From Juglans regia (lineage: Eukaryota > Streptophyta > Magnoliopsida > Fagales > Juglandaceae), in assembly GCF_001411555.2 (NCBI RefSeq), contig NC_049908.1, positions 30,201,817 to 30,265,816 of the forward strand: a DNA stretch of 64,000 nt, given 5' to 3'. Position 1 is the stretch's first letter. Each line of letters opens with the position of its first letter. The position numbers and the translations under genes are program-made. The notes below the pieces were generated by a model. The model worked only from the letters and a program-made list of their open reading frames with translations, ran no database searches and was not told where the DNA came from. Below, one piece after another: positions 23,121 to 35,300 of this stretch.

Positions 23121-23183
23121 ATTACACCTAATTAGTGGTAGACTATTCCTTCAAAAAATAGTCTACCACTAATTAGGTGTAAT
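23121..23183. repeat. Perfect 27-bp inverted repeat with 9-nt loop
   Basis: Arm 23121-23147 (starts ATTACACCTAATTAG, ends GACTATT) is the exact reverse complement of 23157-23183. The loop is CCTTCAAAA. No gene overlaps it. Confidence 0.95.
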
Positions 23184-23468
23184 TAGTAATCAAGTCATGT
23201 TTGGGTGGATTTGAACATACATGTGCCAAGCAGGCTAGGTCCACGGACGAATTTAGAGGAGCTCGGACGATACACATGTGCCATGCCCCCAAGATTCTGA
23301 CAATTTTTATTAATTTAATTTAAAATTATGTTTAAATAAAAATAAAAGAGTAGTAAATGTGAAATTTTATATATTTTATTCTCTATAAATCATATATATA
23401 CTCATTGATTTTTTAATTTAATTTATTATGTTGTACAAACGTTTAAATTAGTTTTGAATATCATAATA

Positions 23469-23640
23469 GGGAAATAATTTGTACAAGTCTCAAAAAGATA
23501 AATCTCATACAAGTCATTATAAAAAAATAGATCCCACTAAGAAAAAGTGTAAAAAAAATTATTCTTTATTAGTAAGATCCACTTTTTTATAAAGGATTGT
23601 ATGAGATTTATCTATTTAAAACTTATACCTAGCATTACTC
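23469..23640. mobile_element. Mutator-type MITE (172 bp), perfect 9-bp duplication
   Basis: Flanked by ATCATAATA at 23460-23468 and 23641-23649. The arms pair over about 60 bp: AGATAAATCTCATAC recurs inverted, followed by AA.TC.TTATAAAAAA. End motif read from the right is GAGTAATGCTAGGTATAAG. Confidence 0.85.
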
Positions 23641-23649
23641 ATCATAATA

Positions 23650-24355
23650 TGACTTTTTATGGATCATTTTCTTTACCTTTTATTTTGAAAACCTAAGTCG
23701 AATAATAAAAATTTTAAACATAAATATTATTAAAACTATATTTTAAAATAAAAATAGCTTTTTTTTACCCTAAAATAAAAATAAATTAAACGAACTTTTT
23801 CAACTTTTAATATTGTTGAGATAAGATCTCAAAACAAAATAAATGAAAACTTTCCTGATTATTTGCTAGTATATATTGAGAAGTAATGTGATAATTAATT
23901 ATCTTTATTTATTGAAAAAATATTAAGATCAATTGACATATTAAATGCTTTTATTTTTTATTTTACATTTAAACTTAAAAATTCTTATATATTTATGCAA
24001 GCTTTTAAATAATCTTTAATTTTGTTATATAAAAATGTTTATATATCCTACGCCCCCTCTACATAAATCCTAGCTTAGGCCTCAGGGGTCTAACCATAAA
24101 AATACCAGATCTACTACAAAAATATCGAAAATAGTCATGGCATCTATCGTTAGGAAAATGTTTATTTATAAATTAGTATAATACTTATGTGAGGTTGCGG
24201 ATGTGACGGGTAATTAAACCATCATTTCCACAAAGTCCAGGCATTACCATGAAGTGGTTTTCACCTTTCATCCCTAACGCCTTGCCAAAACTCTAGAGTC
24301 TAGATAACGTAATAGGAGGGGAAAGGAGGGGATGACCACATGGGTGTCCCTTCGT
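23650..24355. other. AT-rich intergenic stretch, no gene seen
   Basis: Only short open frames and A/T runs are present. Confidence 0.5.
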
Positions 24356-24359
24356 ATTA

Positions 24360-24575
24360 AGGCTTTGTTGTTTTTATAACTCATTTCATTTTATTTTATT
24401 TTATTTTATTTTATTATTATAATTTTTTTAAATTTTTATATAAAATAAAATAAATAGTTTAGCTTTTTTAAATTTTAAAATAAAAATAATATTAAAAAAT
24501 ATATTTTAATAATATTTTATTTAATTTTTAATTTTTATTTTAATTTAACTCATCTCTTCTATAAAAACAAACCGG
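24360..24575. mobile_element. Tourist-like MITE, AT-rich
   Basis: Left end AGGCTTTGTTGTTTTTATAA after a TTA; right end read inward CCGGTTTGTTTTTATAGAAG. The middle has repeated ATTTT words. The right TTA is not clear. Confidence 0.45.
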
Positions 24576-24988
24576 AAAATCACACACTTCATGACCTCAT
24601 GTCTAGTCTCAGTGTGTTTTCAATTTTGTTCATGCAAAAAAAAAAATAGGTTGTGCTTTAAGCCTTTATGTCAAACATCTTATAGAGCAGACTAGCATAA
24701 TATTATATCTAAAATGTCTTGTCATGCCCTATACCCATTTAAGCATATTAGATCAAGCATTTTTTATTTTTATCCCCGAGTTAAAAAAACTCAAAACCAT
24801 GCTTAACTATCTCTAATATCACGATCACGATACGGTCTCTTGCTACCACCATGTAGCATTATACTTTGATTTCAGCAAACACAACCAAAGAGCATAATTT
24901 TATTATTTTTTATTTTTTTTATTTTTTATCTAATATCACTCCATTTTGGTCAAATAAAATTTTCAATCATACTTTTTAAAATTGTATC

Positions 24989-25505
24989 TAGGGGTGCAAA
25001 CTCAATAAAAAAAAATTTATTTAAAATATTAAATTAAATTAAATGATTTATTAATGTGGATTATGTAACAAACTCAATAAAAAAATATTTTATATAGTCA
25101 ATGATAATAAATTATATGAAAATTATATTATTAATTTATATAATTACTATATAATTAACTAATTGATATTATATATTAGTTAATTAATAGAATATTAATA
25201 AATGTTAATAACATATTTAAAATTTTATATTGTTAATAGTGATAGATTAGATGAAGATATATATAAAATATTGTTAATTTATAGAATATTAACAAGTATT
25301 AATAATATATTTAAAATTTTATATTGTTAATTGTACAATTATTTATATATAATTTTTTTTATTCGGTCTAGTCCGGTCTGGAAAAATCCTAGACCGTGGA
25401 TCAAACCAAAACTTTTTGATCCTCTAAAACGTGGACCAAGACCGACCGAACTCAATCTCGGTCCGGACAGAAACAATCAGTCCGGTCAGATCGTTATCAT
25501 CCCTA
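24989..25505. mobile_element. Non-autonomous hAT-like element (517 bp)
   Basis: Ends TAGGGGTGCAAAC and, from the right, TAGGGATGATAACG. Flanking 8-mers ATTGTATC (24981-24988) and ATTATATC (25506-25513) match at 7 of 8. GGTCCGG-type words sit near the right end; the interior is AT-rich. Confidence 0.65.
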
Positions 25506-25513
25506 ATTATATC

Positions 25514-26371
25514 AATCATGACTATAGACAACACGCTAGAATAACAATAATTACAACATCCACCCTAAGACATTCAAAGGTTAAAAAATGGCATTAAAAA
25601 TAAATTTAAGACTCAAAAGTGAGGAACAAATAAAGCATCCACTAAATTTCACATTAGGTTGAATAAGCACATATGAAGCATATGCTACAGTGGATTTCTT
25701 TCTTCTTCTTTTTTTTCCTTTTTTCAAAAAGCAATGTCAATAACAAACATCATACAAATTTTAGTCTAGATGTTACCGAACTCCTAACCCAAGTCCCTTT
25801 ATTGACTCGCTTTCAAGACACAATGTCTCGCACTTGGTTAACTACAAGTTGTATGAACTGAGGTTGTCCCACTAAGGCAACATAGCTTTGTGTCATACAA
25901 CTCCATTGGACAAGTATCAAGGTATACAATATCTCATCTTTGCTTGCAACCCAGGCACCAAAGGCAATTGTTTGTGTAAATGAGCTCGATCTAAGCTGGT
26001 TGACTATCTCCTCTTCGTGAATTGTTAAAGTTACATATTTGTGATGAATTTAGCGCTTCTAAATAATGCGGCTGACTCGTTGCTCCTACCATTTGTAGTT
26101 TGAAGTTCTTATAAATATTTCGTTCTAAGATACAAAAGATAAAATATACATTAGGCTATACAACTTAAATCCTGCTAAACTAACTACAGCACCTCCAGCT
26201 GTAGTACATTGTTGGTGCAAGATAATCATGAATCGACAACATAAAGTAACTACCAAGGTAGTCAATCGACCTTGCCAAAGCCCTAGCTTACCTGCCCAAA
26301 ACCCAGCGTGGCAACTTGCCTCAGCTATTTTTCACAAGAAAATGATTCACTCAACTTGTATGATAGAAGCA
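25514..26371 (-). other. KCBP 3' flank and probable 3' UTR
   Basis: No independent gene is seen. The part next to the KCBP stop codon (26372-26374) should include its 3' UTR; the poly-A site cannot be fixed. Confidence 0.4.
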
Positions 26372-29300
26372 TTACATGGAATGACGACCATCTGTCCTGT
26401 CTTTTGTTGGCCGTTCTTCTTGAATTTCTTCAAGTTCATCACCATCCCCCATCCTACCTGCTTGCTCCTTCCAATAAGCGACCAACTTTTTCAATCGGGC
26501 TACCTCTTTTGATGAAATATTTTTGCTTGGATCATTCACAATCGATCGAACTCTAGATGCATACCTGAATTAGCAGAGGCAAGCATGATAAGAACAAACA
26601 CTAGAATACCGTGAAAAGGAAACGAACAAAATAATAAGTCAAGGCACTAGGTATGAAGACAATTCATAACTAACAATGTCCTACATCAATATGCCACTAA
26701 GTTGGAATGAAACTACAATGTTCAGCAACTTAAAATTGCAAAATCAAGCAATACGTAACGTTGAGTTTTAGAAAAGAACAGAAACATAAATTCATATTAA
26801 TAGTAAGAATTCATGTTCTCATTCCATATTGCTTATCACTGATTCAATAACAATCAAGCTTTATAACTTATTAACGTATTGCTAAGGATAAGTTAGTGAG
26901 GAGAGGAAGCAAGTCACACCAAGTTGACCCCAAAAGAAAATTAGAGACGTGAAAAGTAGAGAGATAACATACATTAGAGAATTGTATGTCTCATCCAAGT
27001 TTGATTCAGATGGTGATACATTTACGAACATGAGTGTTTTTGCATTACCACCAAGTGAATCACTCATTAACATGGTTAGCTTGTGATTCCTGTAAGGTAT
27101 GTGTTGACCACCAGAAGATAATGCACTAATAACATCAGCGAGTGCTGAAAGTGATTTATTGATGCTTTGAGCTTCCTTGAGTTGACTACCGGAAGACCCC
27201 GACTTTTTCACTCTTTCTGAACCAGCAAGATCCACAAAACTTAGCTGCAAATGAAATCATACGATGGTCACATATAACCATAAAAGACATTAATTCAACA
27301 AGCAACCAAGACAAGGCTTCAATCCCGATCTCTAGCATCATCACACTTAAATTTATCCTTCTTTGCATTGCAGGACAAAAGGAGCAAGACAAAATAATGT
27401 ACATTGTCCATGTCCAAAGTGCATAAACCCAGGGATGAGAAAAAAACTTGGATGGCTTTATGGAGAAGTACTACAATTCTTTACATTTTTTTCCTTTTCA
27501 AGCCTACATGAACCATATATCATTGTATGTTCAAACATATAAACAATATGACTGATAATGACGATACCTTTCCCCTTGCAACAGATTGAGTTTGAAGGTT
27601 GGTACTTTCAATAAAAATTGAAAGTATTAGATGAGATCTTGAACTAACTTCATTCATTTGAGTTCCGGATGTATGTCGTTGCTCAGATCCTCTTCGAATA
27701 ATGCTCTTCAATTCCTCAAATGTTGAAATTGATACAACTGTTACATTTTCTACAGATACCATGCCCTGACATCACAGAGTCTTAACATCAAGAGCAGCTT
27801 TCAAAGGGGAATGCTATCATTATTTATATGATCAAATATAAAGGACAACATTTACCATCTAATAGATTGAAACTCTTTATGATATTTCTCAAAGAAAATA
27901 CAAATTACAAAGGAAACTGGATAACATCATACCTTCAAATCTTTCTTAATCTCCAATTTTAAGCGTTTAGCATTTTTTGATAATAGAAGATCTACAAGTG
28001 TATCTTGGTATAACTCCACCATATATGCCTGCATCAATACAGATTGATGTCAATTCTTCAACAATAAATACAAATCATATAGATGAACAACTAATTAGAA
28101 ACATAATCGTGCAAATGAGAAATATTGAGCAATAGCTACAAATTTATTTTGTTGAGGGTTGTAACCTTCAAGCTTGTATATAAAGTGAATTGAAGATCTA
28201 TCGACCATAAAACTGATGAAATTTTCTGGAAAAATAATTCAATTTGTTACAACAATTGCACCTTCAATGAAAATGAGAATTTTTTGTCATCTCGATTTAT
28301 GATTTTAAATAACTCTGCAGTAGCTCGGGGGGTAAGTCCAGGATTGCTTTCAGATCCATATACTGTAAATGTCTTTCCAGATCCAGTTTGACCATAAGCA
28401 AATATGCACACGTTATAGCCATCCACAGCAGACTGCACCAGATACTGCATTAAAACAATAAAAGCAAATAAAATTATGAATTGACAATTAAAGAGCATGC
28501 ACAAACACACTCACTATAGAGAAAAAATAAGATCCCATAAGTTGATAATATATTTAAATTAGTCAAACTTGCCCTTGTATCCTCAAACACATCTTCTTGA
28601 GTAGCAGTGCCATCAAACACACGATCATACATATGCTGCTTGAGTTTATCATCTTTCCATGGATGTTCAACCGTAAACTCATCTAGACTTGTAAGTAAAT
28701 CTCTTTCTTTTTCAGCAATCTCTTTCTCATTAAGAGGTCTCAATCGACAAAAAACTCTGATCTTGCCTTTCATATCTGAAATGTATCCAAGAGATAATAT
28801 TTTGTTTATTGCAATGATAGACTTTTCAAGATTACACAAATAAAGGACAACATTCTAAAGCTGTAAAAAAAGCACCCCATTGAAGTATTAGAAAATGCCA
28901 ACCTTCAATGGTATTAAAATAACGCTTCCTTAAAACTTGTTCTTCCTTATAGAGCACTTCCAACTCTGCAAGTTGGGCCCCTTGCATCTTCAAAATGGCA
29001 GCAGTTTGCTCATTCTTTCTATCAATATCCTATATGCAAGTGGAAATTAACGAGTAAAATTTACTCACTATGGGTCTTTAGGAAAATACAGAATGCAGCC
29101 ATTTCAAACAAACTGGAAAGACATTTACATCAAGGCCTGAAGTTTTTTTATGCAATTGAAGTAGGTACTGAAGTTCAACGAATTACGTAAGATTTTTTGA
29201 TAAGTAAAAAAAAAAAAAAAAAAAAAAACGAATTACGTAAGATCAAAAGTATCAAACCTCTTTCATTTCTCTCAATTCCTCTAATTCCCTTAGATTATTT

Positions 29301-32300
29301 TGTGATGAAGCTAGATCAGCATTCCGGACTGTAAGAGTTGACTCAGCAATAGCTAATTCTTGTGTGACCCCTTCAAGCTTCTTTTCAAGTTCAAGAACTT
29401 GAAACTTCAAGGCTTTACATTCTTGATCAAAGTTTTTCTCAAGAAAATCTATCTGCATTTCAATAATTACTATGGATACAATTTCTAACCTTGTGAAAAT
29501 GATAGAGGTGTTACCTATCAAAAAAAAAATGATAGAGGTGTCTAAAACCAAATTCAAGTATTAACAGTGCTACCTCATCAGCTTTCTTCTTTTCAAGTTC
29601 AGACATCCTTTGTTCCAATGATAATCTTTCATTTACCAGCTTCTTCATAATGTCTTCAGCTGCATGAAACTCCTCGTTACGAAGATTTAACTCATCTTGG
29701 AGCTTTTGTAACAACTGTGTTAAAGTGTTCATAATACAAAAGTTATTCGTCCATCATGTAAAAACCCATTATTGTTGAAAGAGATTGTTGTAATCATATG
29801 AATTAATTAACAGATATATTCCTATTGACACCAGGAATTCATTTCCGCAAAATTTACCTGGGTATCAGCTCCAGTTATATCTTTTTTGGTATTGTTCTCT
29901 ATCATAAGATTCCCCAACTTGGCCAACCTCGATTCCATGCTCCTTTTCTCCAGCAGTGCAGCCTAATAGATTTCAAAATCAATACAAGCTCACATAGATA
30001 ATGCCAATTCCACAATGTTGATCATACTAACCTGAAGAGCCTTATCCTTTTCATCACACCATGATCTAAGTCTGTCACGATCGCATGTAACTTTTGCAAG
30101 GTTTTGCTTCTCAGATCTCAAGGATTCTTTCATTTCCTCTAGTTCTTCTTGCATTTTCATATCTTGCTTTTGTTTTTCACGCAGTTCTTGTAAAAACTAA
30201 AATAACAAGCTTAACTTCAATACCAGATGTAATTCCATGAGGGAGATACATCAAAACTTCTATAATAGTATATACGCGAAAGAAGATTTCTTCTACTGCA
30301 CATGAACCAGCTCTAACCATCAACTGAAGCCCCCCACTTACATGAGGACCTAGATGATTTTTAGAAGGCCATTAATAGTTTACAATTAGGAAGCTTAGTT
30401 AGTATGAAAGAAATGACCCTCATGTTCCAAACCCAGGGATCAACTTTGCAATATAAGTATTCAGTACATTTCTCAGTCTTTGGATGAGTGGAAGGATCCA
30501 AACAATCATGAAAGATTTAGGGGATGCTTGGGGAATGAGATGAGAATTATGTGAAATAGTAGAAAAATGGTTTGAGTTAAGATGTTTTATTGGGTTTTGG
30601 GAAATGACTAATGAGAAAGAAAAGGTTGAATAAAAATATTATAAAGTTTAAATATTGTTAGGATATAATTTTTTAATATTATTTTTGTTTTGAAATTTGA
30701 AAAAGTAGTTTGTTTTTTTATATTTTGTTTGGAAGTTTGGGAAAGTTATAATGATTAGGTAATTATTAGATGAAAAGGTTGAAGATTTGAAATTAAAGTG
30801 TTTGTGCTTGAGTGATGTTTGGGAAGAAAATTATGAGAAATTATGAGATGTGATGAGATGAGATGAGTTTCCCAAACAAGCCCTTAGTGTTTGTGATTAT
30901 CTCACCTGAGGTTGCTTTAGACTAAATTTGGTCAGTGCAGTTTTACCTATAAGCTCAACCATGGGACCTTGATGGTGCTTTAGTTGAGCAAGTATGTAAA
31001 TTTCACTAGATTGACGGGTTTATTCTTATCTATGTGCAACCAACGCAGCCACTACAGATCCACTTACCCCCCCCCAAACCAAAAAAAACAAAAAAAAGGA
31101 AAACGAAAAAGAAAAAGAAAAAGAAGAGAGGATAGGGACCTTGGAATATGAAATTGGAATAATTTGTTCACTACCAAATTTTCCAATTCCAATTTGTTAG
31201 AATTTCATACAAGTCTTACTTGATCAGCCTGGGTTTGAGATTCTTCAAGAGCTTTAGACAAATCCTGAACACGTTTCTCATACACTTCCATGCTAGGAGG
31301 TCTAAAATTGTTAGGAAGGTCTCCATTTATTGAACTGCCAGCACTGGACCGAGCTTTAGAGTAACGACGCAACATGACATCATTTATATGTGTCTGAAGA
31401 GCAACACAAATTTCTTCTCCCTACAATAAAGGAGAAATAACTACTTAGGCATGAATTCATGAAATAGTTCAGAGGTTAAACTGTAACAATGGACTACTGA
31501 TGTATAAATTAGAGAGGTGATCAAACCTGCTTGGTATCAAATTGAAATATGTGAAGAACACCAGCAACTCTCATCTTAAAGAAGACAGCAGTGTTGCTAC
31601 TACCAAATTGCATTATGTCTCGCAATTCAGCTGAATGTAGATACTCCTTTGGAACTGGACGGAAAAAATGAACCTACCAGCAAATGAGAAAACAAATAAA
31701 TGTAGGGCAATTGGCTTATCAAAGTATGGAAAGAAATTATGTAATTTGTGAAAATATAATTTTAAGTCTTACCCCCCTCTTGTTAATGCCCAAAATTATC
31801 CGTCCTGGCAGGAGTCCAATAGGATCATCAATCTTGCGAACACTAAAGAAAACTGAATTCCCATAAGGAAGTGATCTCAATATCCGCAGAAACTGTTGTC
31901 TTGCATCGTCTTTTGTCAAATGTTCCTAGCAAAAAACAAATCAGATTTTTTTTTTCAACTTGTTCCCATCAGTTAAACATGTAGTGATGGCATAAGTAAA
32001 GAATGACTTATAAGTGGAAGACAGCTAACAGTGCATGCATGAGAAAATGGTTAGACAACCAAAACAGGGGGAAAAACTTAGTAAGCCACAAATAGTCATC
32101 TTTTCAATAAGTGAAAATATTGGCAATTTAGTTTAAAACAGCAGATGATACACTGAGGGAAGCAAACAAGATAAGTTTAAGCAAAATTGTCATAGAAAAA
32201 CAGTTTAGAGGTCTAAAGAGCTAAAAGAACATCATCAGAAAGTTTTTTTTTTAGTAGATTATAAGAAACTTATACATAAGAGTTGAAAGTGCTCTAAAGT

Positions 32301-35300
32301 TAAATTAAGACGAATTCTAGGGAAAAAAAACAAATGGACTTAGAACGCTAATTTCCTTTGCAGCAAGTTAGTCGTGGATGCACAAGGAACTTCAAAAGTC
32401 TAGTTCTTACCATAGAACAATAACGAGAAAGAATATCTAATTCCCATTCCCGCTTTGCTCGTGTTATTGCAATTTGTCTGGGTAGGAATCGTTCCAGAAG
32501 TGAATTCCAATCACTGAAAATTAGAATGAAAAAATATTAGGGTATTAAACAATTGGAGGTCTGAATATAATTAAAATAAAACAAAAAGGGACTCCCCAAT
32601 GTTTCCAATCAACGAGAAGATGAAAGCAAGCAGAACACCTTTAAATAATAAGTGACAGGAAAAAAAAAAAGGGGGTGAATACGATGAAGTAAGACAGTAA
32701 CAAAACACTCACACGCATGATTCAGGTCTATCAACAAATCCAATCTCGACCAAGATCTGCAATGCGGACAACTGGGCAGCATCATCCCTTCCAACAGGAT
32801 AATTGCCTAATATATAATCATGTTGCAACTGTAACAATACAACTAGGTATCAAAAAACACTGTAACTGGGTATCAACTAAAACAAAGGAAAAAAATGGGT
32901 AACAAGGAAACTGCTAGGTAGGTACTTCAGAGATGCTTCCATCATCTATGAAAGAATCACTTTCTGCTCACAAGAGCAAGAAATACTTCCACAGAGTTGA
33001 GAAAGCAATGCTGCAATACTTTAAAATGAGCATCACTAGTCTTTTAAATAAAAAGTTACATACTTGAACGTAGGACAACTGCAGAAACATGGGATCTGTT
33101 ATAGCTTCATCTGACTCACGAAATAGCTTTTTTTTTAATGTTAGTTTGCAGTGCAAAATTTCTCCCTTACTTCGATCCTTCGATGCCTTGAATTCCGCCA
33201 GCAGATCCCCAATATATTTGTTATCATCTAACCCAATATACTCCTCTGTGTGACAAAAAATGTCCTGCATAGATTACTATTTCCATACATCTTACTTGAG
33301 GAAACAATCAAGAAGCAGATAGAATAAGATACCGTTTCCAGGCTCAGGTGATTTAGAACCAGTAACAACTTTACGGCATTCAAACAGACTAAAGCTAGAG
33401 TATGCTGACAATTTAATTATTCCTGCAAGCTCCTGAAGTGGATATAAATGAGTTCAGTTGATACAAAGTGCTTCAGATCTTAATGAAGATTTAAAATAAT
33501 GCATCTTTGAAGGCTTCAAAATAAAACTCTTTTTATTAGTAGATATGCAGGTAGATAAATATAGTTCAGACACACGTAAAACTAGAGAAGGCTAAAAAAG
33601 CATATTAAATAAAAATACAAAGTACTTTAAAAAAACACCTCAACAGCATCAGCCACTGTGGTCGCCATGTCATAAGTGATTTCTTCAAAAGTCTCATCTA
33701 AGAAAAATACTATAGTTGTGAGTTTTCGACCAGTTAAGAGAGCCTCAATCTCCTCACGCCCTGGTATTGTATGCCTGGGACCAGCCTTCACCGCATGCTT
33801 CAGAGCATTTAGTGTATTTAATGCAAGCCCACGAACCTCGGAATCCGCACTCATGTCATGGGCTACATTATGGACATACTCTGACAGGTATCCACCAATG
33901 TCCTTACTAGGAGGCATAGAGGATGCACACAAATATATCAACTCCCATGCTTTTACCAAGTAATGCCTGAAATAATAAGACCAGGTATGATAACATTATT
34001 ATGAGTAGGAATCATAGCAGTTCCGATATGAAAGGCCAGTCATAACTTGGAGACTTTGCTTCAGAAAAGGTGGAACAGAGGAGATACTGTAATGCTATGA
34101 ATGTGGAGATGTGAACATTTTGCTCGTGTCACAATGCTAATACAACAGGCCCAAACGATACTGATTTATAAAATATAAGGTATCACATGAGAGGCATACC
34201 TATCAGGACAATTTCTTGTTTGTTTTGAAATCTGAATGAGAAGTTCATCTCGCAGCTCTGAACGCTTCAAAGTATGCTTGTATAATTTTCCAACAAGCTC
34301 AATCCGTTCGTCTAAGTTTGCCAGTGTAACTCGATCAGATGAATCAATACCCATGTACTTCAAAATTATTTGGAACAGTTTTGTTGCTCTGCTTACTAGG
34401 TCACTGTTAATTTTAAGAAGCGAAGTTGGTATAGGATCCTGTAAAAAAATAGTTTATTTATATCTTCAATGATAGAACAGAATGTGGTGTCAATAGACAC
34501 AGCATGCCATCACCTTTTGGAAACAGAGCATATCTTCAAACGTGTATCTTTCCCGAACTTGAGAACCTACAGATCTTTTTGAAAAAAAACCACGTTTTCC
34601 AGCAGACTGAATCTGTTTCTGCATCAACCTTAGAAAGCCCTCCACCTGTGAAGAGCAAATGACACGGAAGCATTAATACCAACTTGCATAGAACAAAAGC
34701 AGGGAAAGCTATGCATAATATGGATTGAAGTTATTCATTTACAATGAGAGGAAATATTTTTTTTACATGGAGGATGATTTTATCGGTATGAAATGCTCAG
34801 TACACAAGAAGTACACAATATATCTATCAAACTAACAAAAAGGAAAAGGAGCTAAAAATTATTGGGAACTATAGATAGAAAAAGTTGCACTATTTTGGAT
34901 CACAATCTATTAAGAAAGGATGACTTGAATGGGCCTTTCTAGTGTACGGTCCCAATTATGACCTTGTGAGAAGGCCTTTTTTGGGATGGGAGGCGAGTTC
35001 AAATTTCATCTAGGGGTGGATTGAGGATCTGTAACTTCAGGAAGTTCAACCAGCTCTTTTTGATACATGGTTGTGGCGGTACAAACAAGAAAGAGGGGCC
35101 CAATGGAAGACAATTATAGATTCGAAGTTTGGGGAAGCTTGGGGAAAAAGGTGCTTGAATAAGGTGTTTCCACGAACCATTCGGGGTGGGTTTGTGGAAA
35201 CACATTAGAAAAAGGATGAGAGATTTTTGAGGTGGGTGACGGTTCTCAAGTCAAGTTTTGGCATCACAATGGTGCAGTGAACAAAGCCTAAAAGACACAT

